Positions 18,153 through 24,453 are shown, counted from the stretch's first letter. The stretch: DNA of 64,000 nt from Alistipes communis (GCF_006542665.1 NZ_AP019735.1:372001-436000), one strand, 5' to 3'. The notes: a model not told the origin generated them from the sequence alone. A program made the numbers and translations.

Positions 18153-18517
18153 AATCGCATCCTCTCTTTCTCGAAACTTATCATCGTGCGAAGGTTGTCG
18201 CATTGGTGCTTGCACGCCGCATTGATCCGATCCAGCCACTTTTCAAGGGCATTCAGCTCGGAAGACGCACTGCCGATCAGTTTGTTCGCAAGCGACGGGG
18301 AAAGGCTGAGAATAGTCTCTTTCTCGTCGTGAAACAGCTTGGCCACAGCTGCATCGCGCATCCCGACCACCTCGCTCAGCAACGCCCCGCTGCGAGCATA
18401 ATATACACCCAGTTGATCCAGCCGCCCCACCATCGAATCGATGTCGGAAAAAGTCGTGCATTCAAGAAGATTCTGGATGTCTCGCGCCTCCCTGCGTATC
18501 TGTTCGATCCTTGTCAT
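18149..18517 (-). CDS. Phage early protein, helical, unknown
   Basis: This 122-residue protein is almost entirely helical with heptad-like spacing (IEQIRREARDIQNLL, LNALEKWLDRINAACK). It lies between SSB-like and replication genes and is coupled to the latter by ATGA. A role in replication is possible from context only. Confidence 0.7.
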   Translation of the reverse strand: MTRIEQIRREARDIQNLLECTTFSDIDSMVGRLDQLGVYYARSGALLSEVVGMRDAAVAKLFHDEKETILSLSPSLANKLIGSASSELNALEKWLDRINAACKHQCDNLRTMISFEKERMRL

Positions 18518-18668
18518 GACGTTTGTTTATTTTCTTCAATAACAACCTTCCGCGGCGTAACGCATCCCATTCCTTTGCGGTCAGCAACGTATGCCAGCGG
18601 ATGCGGGACAGGACGCGGAGGATGCGGAGCGCTTCCCGCCCCTCCGCATCGGTAATCCGCATATCCAT
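18462..18668 (-). CDS. Small basic protein, overlapping gene
   Basis: This 68-residue frame starts 2 bases after the stop of the SSB-like gene and overlaps the next gene by 56 bases. It contains ILRVLSRIRWHTLLTAKEWD and an RRGRLLLKKINKR basic stretch. The start position relative to the upstream stop argues for a real gene; the long overlap argues against. Confidence 0.5.
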   Translation of the reverse strand: MDMRITDAEGREALRILRVLSRIRWHTLLTAKEWDALRRGRLLLKKINKRHDKDRTDTQGGARHPESS

Positions 18669-18670
18669 CG

Positions 18671-18967
18671 TCAGAAGGGAAGATCATCCGTATTATCCGC
18701 TACGGGCAAATCGGAGACTTGATCCGGCGTAGGTTCCGCAGGACGGAAGATAACCGACTTGCCACGGCCGACATACGTGCGCGCGTCTTTTCGTTCGCGC
18801 TCCTCTTTGCTCTGACGGATGAATACGCAGTGCGTATTCTCGTACTGATCCGGCTGGCGAAGCTCCGAAACGCATATCGAAATGTACTTCTTGCCGTTTT
18901 CGGCGACGAAAATTTTGTCTCTGGGAATATCGCTCACGCAGAGCGATACATTGATAAAATCTGCCAT
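18671..18967 (-). CDS. SSB-like single-strand DNA-binding protein
   Basis: The 98-residue protein has a short beta-rich core (FINVSLCVSDIPRDKIFV, YISICVSELR) and ends in an acidic tail, NTDDLPF. That tail is the hallmark of bacterial and phage SSB proteins that recruit partners. It is flanked by the annealing-protein module. The core is shorter than a full OB fold in cellular SSBs. Confidence 0.75.
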   Translation of the reverse strand: MADFINVSLCVSDIPRDKIFVAENGKKYISICVSELRQPDQYENTHCVFIRQSKEERERKDARTYVGRGKSVIFRPAEPTPDQVSDLPVADNTDDLPF

Positions 18968-18969
18968 TG

Positions 18970-19428
18970 CTATCGTTTTTTGAAGGTTACTTTAAGTGTC
19001 GTCTTGCTGCTTCGCGCAGGAGGATAGAAGATTTCGCCCGTGGCGGGATCCGTCAGGCCGGAGGCCGGCAACGCCCGCAATATCTTCTCCTTCTCCTTGA
19101 TGTCGGCCATGACCGCATCACGCATTTTGTACAGGTCGTCCAAAGCCTGGCAATTACAGCCCGAGTAGTCGTACTTGACGCCAGCCTCCACCTCTTCGAT
19201 CGTACAGTCCGAGGATGTTTTCCCGTGTCCGTATTTAGCCAGTTCGTGCAACGTAATGTCGCGCACCTCTTCGGACTTCTTGAACAGCTCGATCGCCTTC
19301 TCCATGCGGGATATATTCTCGTAAGCGACGAGCGGATCGACCTCTCCGCGGGTGACGGCGTCGACGGCGAGCTTCGCCAGCTCCGCGGGGCTGCTCGTCT
19401 CGCGTATCAATATCGGCTGCGTGTTCAT
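18970..19428 (-). CDS. Recombination-module protein, unknown
   Basis: This 152-residue protein is helical and acidic in the first half (SSPAELAKLAVDAV, ISRMEKAIELFKKSEE), has two cysteines in the middle, and ends basic (KTTLKVTFKKR). It overlaps the Rad52-like gene by 4 bases. Co-operation with the annealing protein is inferred from coupling. Confidence 0.7.
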   Translation of the reverse strand: MNTQPILIRETSSPAELAKLAVDAVTRGEVDPLVAYENISRMEKAIELFKKSEEVRDITLHELAKYGHGKTSSDCTIEEVEAGVKYDYSGCNCQALDDLYKMRDAVMADIKEKEKILRALPASGLTDPATGEIFYPPARSSKTTLKVTFKKR

Positions 19429-20117
19429 CTTTTCTGCTGTTTACTGTTTAGATATTCGTCGTAAAATTTGGCGAAGACTACCGCCGTCGTATCGTCCGCA
19501 TCGTAAGTGCGACGAAGGAAGGCGATGACATCGAATTTCGTCGGGTCTTTGACCGTCCTACTACCTTTGTACGCCCAGCGCATGAACTGATCGCGCAAGA
19601 TCGGATCGTTCAGCATATCGGCCGTGATCCGTTTCTTCGGTGCCACCGGCGCGGGTGCGGCAGCCGGTATCGGGTCGGGAGCAGCCGGTTGTGCCGGCTT
19701 GGTATTCTGTGCAGCCGCCTGGAATTTGCCATTCGTGTACTTCCCCTTGAAAACGTCGGCTCCGATTCCCAGCCACGAGGCCACTTTCGTAATGGCGTCC
19801 GTCGTGGCGCCCTTGTAGGCATCTCCCAGATCCGGATTGTCATTGCCGCCGTAGCACTCGTAGTAGATGCCGTAATCCGGGATCGAAAATTTCAGCTTCA
19901 CGACGACCATGCGTTCCTGCTTTTCCACGGCATCCGTCTCGATGCGCCAGCGTCCGACACCGAATACTTCGTTTAAGCGTTCCGTAACGTAGATGGACTT
20001 GATCGACGAGAGAAACTTTTTCGTCGGGTGCGGCGTGACGGCCTCCGCCGGAAGCGGGAGTGACAGCTGGCGGAGTTGTTCGCTGTTCAGTGTCTGTAAT
20101 TCCCTGTTCATCTCCAT
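19425..20117 (-). CDS. Rad52-like single-strand annealing protein
   Basis: The 230-residue protein shows the Rad52/22 pattern: ERLNEVFGVGRWR (about residue 46), then VKLKFSIPDYGIYYECYGG, and GDAYKGATTDAITKVASWLG. It would anneal complementary single strands during phage recombination. A proline/alanine-rich linker follows (PAQPAAPDPIPAAAPAPVAP) and a small C-terminal helical domain. A second ATG lies 6 bases downstream. Confidence 0.88.
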   Translation of the reverse strand: MEMNRELQTLNSEQLRQLSLPLPAEAVTPHPTKKFLSSIKSIYVTERLNEVFGVGRWRIETDAVEKQERMVVVKLKFSIPDYGIYYECYGGNDNPDLGDAYKGATTDAITKVASWLGIGADVFKGKYTNGKFQAAAQNTKPAQPAAPDPIPAAAPAPVAPKKRITADMLNDPILRDQFMRWAYKGSRTVKDPTKFDVIAFLRRTYDADDTTAVVFAKFYDEYLNSKQQKR

Positions 20118-20120
20118 ATA

Positions 20121-20291
20121 CTAATCTTTTATGTATGTTACTTCCGGTGCCGTGACTTTGGCCAAATCGAGATTGCGCAGGCAGTCCCGTTTGGCTTTCT
20201 CGATCTCTTTGGCCGTCATGCGGCGGTTCTCCTCGTGGCTGGCGATGACCTTGCCCGTGGCACGGCTCTTCACCTCAATGCGTGTTTTCAT
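20121..20291 (-). CDS. Small early protein, unknown
   Basis: The start MKTRIEVKSRATGK (56 residues) follows the upstream stop by 1 base; the longer frame is rejected because it overlaps that gene. The product is basic, with the pattern RMTAKEIEKAKRDCLRN forming a helix. It precedes the annealing protein by 3 bases. Confidence 0.65.
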   Translation of the reverse strand: MKTRIEVKSRATGKVIASHEENRRMTAKEIEKAKRDCLRNLDLAKVTAPEVTYIKD

Positions 20292-20292
20292 T

Positions 20293-20679
20293 TTATAGAT
20301 TGTTATGTTTTCCGTAGTAGTTGAGTTTGTCGACAATCGCCGGAAACGACATATCTCCGTAGTCGAAATCCATCACGTTTACGATTTCTATATCGTCTCG
20401 GCGGATGTCCAGCAGAGGAGCGCCGGATCCATCGACATCTTTACACACCTCGTAGTGGCGAACCGCTTCCACATGGTAGAGGTCGAAGTCGGTCTCGACT
20501 CTCTCGCCGTCGTAGTCGCCCCTGCTAGTCTGACCGACCTGCTCGCGCAGATCATTGAAGATAGATTTTGCAACTGTAAGGGTTATCGATGTCGTATAAT
20601 CGTGCGACCGCCCCAATTTCGAAGGATAGATGTCGTATATATCGGTCTTCGATAGCGGGATTGAATAGGTCTGGTTCAT
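20293..20679 (-). CDS. Early phage protein, unknown
   Basis: The start MNQTYSIPLSK (128 residues) is immediately after a small membrane-protein gene. Earlier ATGs would overlap that gene. The product is acidic and soluble, rich in D/Y (DFDLYHVEAVRHYEVCKD). No family recognised. Confidence 0.65.
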   Translation of the reverse strand: MNQTYSIPLSKTDIYDIYPSKLGRSHDYTTSITLTVAKSIFNDLREQVGQTSRGDYDGERVETDFDLYHVEAVRHYEVCKDVDGSGAPLLDIRRDDIEIVNVMDFDYGDMSFPAIVDKLNYYGKHNNL

Positions 20680-20680
20680 C

Positions 20681-20800
20681 TTAGTGCTCATTGAATAGTT
20701 TGTCGAAGAGTTTATCGAAGCTATCACGGTGCGCAGCCGCAAACCCGTAGGCGGCCAGGATCGCACACGAGAAAAGAACAAGGATCACAAGCTCGGCCAT
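20681..20800 (-). CDS. Very small membrane protein (39 aa)
   Basis: The frame from ATG at 20800 to TAA at 20681 encodes 39 residues. It starts MAELVILVLFSCAILAAYGF, one hydrophobic helix, and ends with a charged helix (SFDKLFDKLFNEH). It begins 3 bases after the stop of the first early-operon gene and ends 1 base before the next start, which supports it being real. Confidence 0.65.
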   Translation of the reverse strand: MAELVILVLFSCAILAAYGFAAAHRDSFDKLFDKLFNEH

Positions 20801-20803
20801 AGG

Positions 20804-21061
20804 CTATCGGTTTCGATAGATACGACAAAGGGTGTCGAGCGTGCTCTTGATGCCGTCCGTCGACGTAGAGGCGAAGTTGCCTTCTTTGACACGGACACAC
20901 CACCGCGCTACCGTCGCGATGGCGCAACGATAAAACTCGTCGTAAGTGAGTGGCGGGTCGATGTGACCGGTTGAGATAATTTGGATAAGTTCCGCCTTCG
21001 TAAGACGGGAGGTAACAGCCTTACTCTGCTTCGGGCTGGTACTTTTAACACTGTCTGGCAT
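20804..21061 (-). CDS. Early small protein, paralogue 1 (first gene of recombination/replication operon)
   Basis: This 85-residue protein has a variable N-terminus and a conserved core SRLTKAELIQIISTGH ... LTYDEFYRCAIATVARWC ... IYRNR. Two paralogues lie at 21911-22180 and 23382-23675. Conserved W, two C and a helical layout suggest a compact helical domain, perhaps nucleic-acid binding. It sits at the head of the transcript that carries the recombination and replication genes and begins inside a structured leader. I do not recognise a family. Confidence 0.8.
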   Translation of the reverse strand: MPDSVKSTSPKQSKAVTSRLTKAELIQIISTGHIDPPLTYDEFYRCAIATVARWCVRVKEGNFASTSTDGIKSTLDTLCRIYRNR

Positions 21062-21216
21062 AACGTCGTTAAAAGTTTAATATATGCATAAAAAAGAGGA
21101 CGTACCCCTTTTGTCGCCAGACAGTCGCATCTACGAAAAGCAGAAGCGGACAAGGATACGCCCAAATTAAATAGGCTTCGTATGTACTTTGTTGTCGTTG
21201 ATACGACTATCTGGCA
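21041..21216 (-). promoter_or_regulatory. Structured RNA leader, copy 1
   Basis: Minus-strand elements in order: arm A 21216-21200 (TGCCAGATAGTCGTATC), C 21163-21154 (GGGCGTATCC), B 21131-21116 (GATGCGACTGTCTGGC), C' 21108-21098 (GGGGTACGTCC), a U-rich run, then a 9-bp hairpin 21076-21068/21049-21041 holding the AUG in its 18-nt loop. A-B form 16 pairs with two G-U. C-C' form 10 pairs with two G-U and enclose B. The start-codon loop repeats TGCCAGACAGT and can pair with B over 10 bases. Confidence 0.7.
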
Positions 21217-21219
21217 CAA

Positions 21220-21250
21220 CAAAGGTACGCAATTATTTCGAACCGCCAAA
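21220..21250 (-). promoter_or_regulatory. Promoter of leader copy 1
   Basis: TTTG (21250-21247) and TACCTTTG (21227-21220) are 19 nt apart on the minus strand, matching the Bacteroidota -33/-7 consensus. The start of transcription would fall at or next to arm A of the leader. Confidence 0.75.
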
Positions 21251-21300
21251 TTTTCACCGATATTTTTTACAATGGAGTACATAATTGATCGCTGTTTAAT
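21240..21300. repeat. Upstream block shared by leaders 1 and 3
   Basis: On the minus strand a 28-bp block ending TTTGGCGGTT, overlapping the -33 box, is identical here and at 23,871-23,898, and ATGTACT and CAGCGA matches extend the similarity farther upstream. Copy 2 keeps only a weaker match. It may be the binding site of a shared early regulator. Confidence 0.7.
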
Positions 21301-21376
21301 AGCTTAAAAGGGCCGCCCGCCACGAATGGCTGTCAAACTATTTCGCTTTATGGTTGCGAACGGCCCTCGTTTTTCC

Positions 21377-21384
21377 TATCTTTG
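21377..21384 (+). promoter_or_regulatory. -7 promoter box of the plus-strand small gene
   Basis: TATCTTTG lies 26 bases before the start codon at 21411. A GGGCCG/CGGCCC inverted repeat (21313-21318/21361-21366) flanks the presumed -33 region and could be an operator. Confidence 0.55.
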
Positions 21385-21410
21385 ATTCGTCAAACTAATT
21401 TGCTCGCTTT

Positions 21411-21611
21411 ATGAATGGTTTTATCGAAGTAACCGAATCGTCCAGGAAGGTGCTTATTTGTATCGACGAGATTTCCTACATCACGGCTACCACTGACGGA
21501 ACAATGATTCATCTAAAAAGATGCGGCAGCGATAACCGCCCGATTCCTATTATTTCATCGGACAACTACGACGATGTTGTACAGGCTATAAGGGAATCTT
21601 CCCGCTCTTGA
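21411..21611 (+). CDS. Small beta-rich protein on the opposite strand of the early region
   Basis: This 66-residue protein starts MNGFIEVTESSRKVLICIDE, followed by ISYITATTDGTMIHLK. It has its own Bacteroidota-type promoter and runs against the early genes, as regulators at divergent phage switches do. The pattern of strands with a TDGT turn is reminiscent of a minimal LytTR-like or sensor fold, a weak guess. Its end overlaps the convergent gene by 26 bases. Confidence 0.65.
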   Translation: MNGFIEVTESSRKVLICIDEISYITATTDGTMIHLKRCGSDNRPIPIISSDNYDDVVQAIRESSRS

Positions 21612-21747
21612 TCCAATTATACATATTGTCCGCATGCTTGACTACCATATAGTACGGTAGTCTGTCGTTAGATTGCGTCAAGCACCACTTTCGGAGTCTC
21701 ACATCGGCCCCGAATAGATTTTTGATGTAGTTTATTAGTCGTTTCAT
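21586..21747 (-). CDS. Small early protein, last gene of the second early unit
   Basis: ATG at 21747 to TAG at 21586 gives 53 residues, starting MKRLINYIKNLFGADVRLRK. The start overlaps the upstream stop as ATGA. It is basic and amphipathic. No family recognised. Confidence 0.6.
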   Translation of the reverse strand: MKRLINYIKNLFGADVRLRKWCLTQSNDRLPYYMVVKHADNMYNWIKSGKIPL

Positions 21748-21908
21748 ATCTGATAAAGTTTATGAGGTTCGGAGAGACGTTTGCGCTCTCGATAGAGGAA
21801 CAGATCGCGTTTGCGACGCTGAGTATGGACTCGTTTATACCACATGCACCAGAAATAACCGGCTACTCTCTTCCAGAGAGGCGCGGGCTTCAATTCGAAT
21901 GAATCCAT
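21744..21908 (-). CDS. Small basic protein, second gene of the second early unit
   Basis: ATG at 21908 to TGA at 21744 gives 54 residues. It starts MDSFELKPAPLWKRVAGYFW, continues CMWYKRVHTQRRKRDL, and is strongly basic with several tryptophans. It starts 2 bases after the stop of paralogue 2 and is coupled to the next gene by ATGA. Confidence 0.6.
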   Translation of the reverse strand: MDSFELKPAPLWKRVAGYFWCMWYKRVHTQRRKRDLFLYRERKRLSEPHKLYQI

Positions 21909-21910
21909 GA

Positions 21911-22180
21911 CTATCGGTTTTTGTAAAGTTTTTCCAGTGATGACAACTGATCCTTAACGCTATGCACCGAGGCAAAACCTCCGGTAATAACGTTGTCGCA
22001 CCAACGAAAGACGATACTTGCTGCACAGCGGTAGAAATGCGCAGCAGAGAGCGGATTAGATGTAGTTCCGTGAAGAATGCCGATAAGGTCGGCTTTCGTG
22101 AGATGACTGTACGGGTAAGGTACAGATGTAGCCCCGCTACTGTTCTTCGCGGGTCGGCTACTTTTAACTTGGTCTCGCAT
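21911..22180 (-). CDS. Early small protein, paralogue 2
   Basis: This 89-residue protein shares the core SHLTKADLIGILHG ... FYRCAASIVFRWCDN ... LYKNR with copies 1 and 3 but has diverged in the middle. It heads a three-gene unit of very small genes. Its first codons are part of a leader element: the DNA after the ATG repeats the sequence at the transcript 5' end. Confidence 0.8.
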   Translation of the reverse strand: MRDQVKSSRPAKNSSGATSVPYPYSHLTKADLIGILHGTTSNPLSAAHFYRCAASIVFRWCDNVITGGFASVHSVKDQLSSLEKLYKNR

Positions 22181-22340
22181 TGTCAGTTAAAAGTTTGTAT
22201 GTATAGGGCAATAAAAAAGGCGTTGCCCCTATCAGTTTGCGAGACCGACACGACTACCGTAGTAGAAGTGGACAAAGGGCAACGCTTTATTACAAGCGTT
22301 AATTATGTTCTTTTGATACGATCATCGTATCGATCTCGCA
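22160..22340 (-). promoter_or_regulatory. Structured RNA leader, copy 2
   Basis: Minus-strand elements: A 22340-22324 (TGCGAGATCGATACGAT), C 22285-22275 (GCGTTGCCCTT), B 22254-22238, C' 22230-22220 (AGGGGCAACGC) followed by T6, then a 10-bp hairpin 22194-22185/22169-22160 with the AUG in its loop. A-B have 17 pairs, three of them G-U. C-C' have 11 pairs, one G-U. The start-codon loop repeats TGCGAGACC, which pairs with B over 9 bases. Confidence 0.72.
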
Positions 22341-22343
22341 TTG

Positions 22344-22374
22344 CAAATATAGCGATTCATTTTGAAACTGCAAA
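22344..22374 (-). promoter_or_regulatory. Promoter of leader copy 2
   Basis: TTTG (22374-22371) and TATATTTG (22351-22344) are 19 nt apart. The box ends 3 nt before arm A, as in copies 1 and 3. Confidence 0.78.
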
Positions 22375-22431
22375 AAAAGAAATGAAAAAAGGCATCGCTT
22401 GGATGCCTTAGAAAAAAGAAATTAAAATAGA

Positions 22432-22797
22432 CTACCGACTTTTCTTTGCCTTGAAGAAAATGAATACACCAGCCACAGCAGCGATGGACCCGACAGCGAT
22501 GTATCCGGCTACGGTATCGAATCCTCTATACAAAGCGTAGACTACCGATCCCGATAGAATCAACACAGACATGAAAGCGAAGATTATTCCTAAAAAGGTA
22601 CTGCGAATGGCACTCCTTGTCATTGAATCTTCCACGCGATGTCTATGCTCCATTTCTTTCTCTGCCATTTTTATAATACGCTCTGCGGCTCCAGGAACAA
22701 TTTGATCATATTGGGCCAAAGATTCAGGCTGGGGAAGTGGTCCCGAATAATGTTGCTGAACTTGAACGACTTCTTTAACAGGATTTGTATTTCTCAT
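22432..22797 (-). CDS. DUF2335-like membrane protein
   Basis: This 121-residue protein has the family-like stretch SGPLPQPESLAQYDQIVPGA, then AERIIKMAEKEMEHRHRVE. Two hydrophobic helices follow (TFLGIIFAFMSVLILSGSVVY and TVAGYIAVGSIAAVAGVFIF) and a basic end. It is a predicted inner-membrane protein common in prophages, of unknown function, possibly exclusion. It overlaps the upstream small gene by 23 bases. Confidence 0.85.
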   Translation of the reverse strand: MRNTNPVKEVVQVQQHYSGPLPQPESLAQYDQIVPGAAERIIKMAEKEMEHRHRVEDSMTRSAIRSTFLGIIFAFMSVLILSGSVVYALYRGFDTVAGYIAVGSIAAVAGVFIFFKAKKSR

Positions 22798-22957
22798 ACG
22801 CTCGTCTTATGTCGTTTCCTACATTGTACCAATCCTGCGCCATGTTTTCTGTGTCTGTCCTTTCTTGACGCTGTTTGCGGCATTTCTCTATCGGATTCTC
22901 TGCCAATGAAAAGAAATACAAAACGCTGTCTAAAAATATGACAAAAAGATTTTTCAT
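22775..22957 (-). CDS. Small protein upstream of DUF2335 gene
   Basis: The start MKNLFVIFLDSVLYFFSLAE (60 residues) is chosen over an in-frame ATG 27 bases earlier. The N-terminal 18 residues are hydrophobic, a signal or anchor. The rest is charged (KCRKQRQERTDTENMAQDW). It is coupled to the DUF2335 gene by overlap. Confidence 0.65.
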   Translation of the reverse strand: MKNLFVIFLDSVLYFFSLAENPIEKCRKQRQERTDTENMAQDWYNVGNDIRRAYEKYKSC

Positions 22958-23038
22958 AATAATATCTCCCTTGCAAATATACACTTTTATTATGATAACA
23001 CAAAAAATGTGCTGTTATTGTGCAAACAGTTGTTTTTG

Positions 23039-23109
23039 TCGCGCCGGCAGGATTCGAACCTGCGACTTCACCTCCAAAGGGTGACGTGTTGCCCCTACAC
23101 CACGGCGCA
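23039..23109 (-). tRNA. tRNA-Gln (anticodon TTG), phage-borne
   Basis: A 71-nt cloverleaf: acceptor TGCGCCG/CGGCGCG (U-G first pair), D arm GTGT/ACAC with a 7-nt loop, anticodon stem TCACC/GGTGA with loop CTTTGGA (anticodon TTG), 4-nt variable region, T arm GCAGG/CCTGC with TTCGAAT. No CCA is encoded. It lies inside the prophage early region. Confidence 0.85.
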
Positions 23110-23381
23110 CTGGATTCATTTGTCCCGGTGGTCCTTGCCGCTCGTGTCGTCGCAGCTTCGGAGCCTATGCCGGTTTGTTGCGCTTCGGCTATTCGCCGTC
23201 GCGGGGCTGTCTCTTCGAGTCTTGCCCACGACCCGCCGATTTGGGTATTATCGGCCTACCCGATACTCTTTCTGCCCTTGCGGGCTGGGGTGATTTTGCC
23301 AGAGCACCAAACCCCTCACCTCTGCGGGTGGCTATTGGCTCCCGTGTCGCCGATCAAAGCGGCACGGGAATGAAGAATCTA
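23110..23381. other. Gene-free stretch between tRNA-Gln and paralogue 3
   Basis: No convincing frame is seen on either strand. It has potential stems, for example GCCGAT/ATCGGC around 23220-23255 and CCCGTG.../CACGGG near 23340-23367. It could be a structured RNA or remnants of lost tRNAs; I cannot decide. Confidence 0.4.
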
Positions 23382-23675
23382 TTACCGCTGACGATAGATA
23401 GATTGAAGTACTTCGAGTTTGCTCTTGATGCCGTCCGTCGACGTGCAGCCAAATCCTCCTTCTCGGACGCAGACGCACCAATGGGAAACGGTTGCTATGG
23501 CGCAACGGTAGAACTCGTCGTAGGTAAGAGGTGGGCCGGTATGGCCATTGCGGATGATGTCCAGCAACTCCGCCTTCGTGAGGCGGGAGGTAACAGATGC
23601 GGTCTTTCGCGCCGCGGGCGTTGAAGCGGACGCAATACGGGCGTCGGCTGTCAAATTTTTGTCACGTCTTGGCAT
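23382..23675 (-). CDS. Early small protein, paralogue 3
   Basis: I choose MPRRDKNLTADARI at 23675 as start (97 residues). The open frame continues 118 codons upstream, but that part covers the leader and promoter. The C-terminal 70 residues match paralogue 1 closely (SVTSRLTKAELLDIIRNGH, LTYDEFYRCAIATVSHWCV, STDGIKS). The nucleotide match to copy 1 is also high, so the copies are recent duplicates or exchanges. Confidence 0.8.
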   Translation of the reverse strand: MPRRDKNLTADARIASASTPAARKTASVTSRLTKAELLDIIRNGHTGPPLTYDEFYRCAIATVSHWCVCVREGGFGCTSTDGIKSKLEVLQSIYRQR

Positions 23676-23845
23676 TATGGAAACAAAAATTTGCTGTATG
23701 TATATAACAAAAGAGGCGAGGCTCTTCTGGAAATCTGCCAAGACGTCGACTTCTCCGAAAAGAAATCGTCCAAAAAAGAACCCCGCTTTATCTGCGGTGA
23801 ATCGTATGTCTGTCTTTGATTCGAAGAATCGCCGACGTCTTGGCA
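23652..23845 (-). promoter_or_regulatory. Structured RNA leader, copy 3
   Basis: Minus-strand elements: A 23845-23831 (TGCCAAGACGTCGGC), C 23786-23774 (GCGGGGTTCTTTT), B 23750-23736, C' 23728-23716 (AGAAGAGCCTCGC) followed by a U-rich stretch, then an 11-bp hairpin 23693-23683/23662-23652 with the AUG in a 20-nt loop. A-B have 15 pairs (one G-U). C-C' have 13 pairs (three G-U). The loop repeats TGCCAAGACGT, pairing with B over 11 bases. Confidence 0.72.
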
Positions 23846-23848
23846 CTG

Positions 23849-23880
23849 CAAGTATAGCGACTTCTTTTGAAACCGCCAAA
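23849..23880 (-). promoter_or_regulatory. Promoter of leader copy 3
   Basis: TTTG (23880-23877) and TATACTTG (23856-23849) are 20 nt apart. The last box ends 3 nt before arm A, as in copies 1 and 2. Confidence 0.72.
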
Positions 23881-23941
23881 TTTTCACCGATATTTTTTCC
23901 TGCCAAGTACATATTAGTCGCTGTTTTTAGTAAAATCTCTG

Positions 23942-24003
23942 AGGTGTCGGCGGGACTCGAACCCGCTGCGGCCTTTACAGGCAAGCCCATCCAATGCGGC
24001 ACC
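23942..24003 (-). tRNA. tRNA-like sequence, short, probably degraded
   Basis: An acceptor stem GGTGCCG/CGACACC (one C-A mismatch) and a perfect T arm GCGGG-TTCGAGT-CCCGC are present. Only 30 nt lie between them, too few for normal D and anticodon arms. GCCTGTAAAGGC forms a small hairpin in place of the anticodon arm. It may be a tRNA remnant or an old attachment-site scar. Confidence 0.4.
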
Positions 24004-24180
24004 TTTTGCCGGTCTTTCCCGGCCGTCATCCTGCTGCGAGCCTCACGGAGGACAGTGAGGAATCATCACACTGATTGCCTATGCGCATTGGAGGCGCGCA
24101 AACCTTTGCCAAGCCCCGAAGCCGCAAAACACCCTTCTCTCAAAAACTCCAATCAAGAACACCACCGGCTTCGGACGCTC

Positions 24181-24453
24181 TCATTTCAATCCTGCCCCGT
24201 CGATCTTCTCGGCTTTCAGGAGCGCTTCGACTTCGAGCCGGCTGAACAGTATCGCAGAGTTTTTAGCCGCTCCGGCCTTTATTCCCCGGATATTCTTCCG
24301 CTTGATATGATAGTCGAGCCAGTCGTTGGGATAGCTCTCGTACAATTTCCGACGTGTCATCATGTCCGACTTCGGAGCATTACGACGGCACACGGCCAAA
24401 GCCACGAGATCGGCCGATTCGATCAGCGCATTCTGTATATCTCGGATGTTCAT
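24181..24453 (-). CDS. Small phage protein, unknown
   Basis: The start MNIRDIQNALIESAD (90 residues) is preferred to an ATG 18 bases earlier. The product is helical and basic, ending VEALLKAEKIDGAGLK. Its C-terminal region (AAAKNSAILFSRLEVEALLKAE type) may be a short HTH-like wing. The 177 bases that follow, up to the tRNA-like sequence, contain no gene that I can support. Confidence 0.6.
   Translation of the reverse strand: MNIRDIQNALIESADLVALAVCRRNAPKSDMMTRRKLYESYPNDWLDYHIKRKNIRGIKAGAAKNSAILFSRLEVEALLKAEKIDGAGLK

Noticed and set aside
21116..21216. DNA-inversion switch formed by arms A and B of the leaders
   Set aside because: Invertible promoter repeats are normally exact. Here the arms differ only at G-U-compatible positions, and the promoter lies outside the repeat pair. 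It is not fully excluded.
23020..23373. Plus-strand frames over the tRNA-Gln
   Set aside because: They read through the antisense of a tRNA (the FEPAT-type peptide is a classic artefact) and have no plausible start.
23676..24029. 118-codon N-terminal extension of paralogue 3
   Set aside because: It crosses the promoter, the leader stems and the tRNA-like sequence. The conserved start MPRR lies at 23675.
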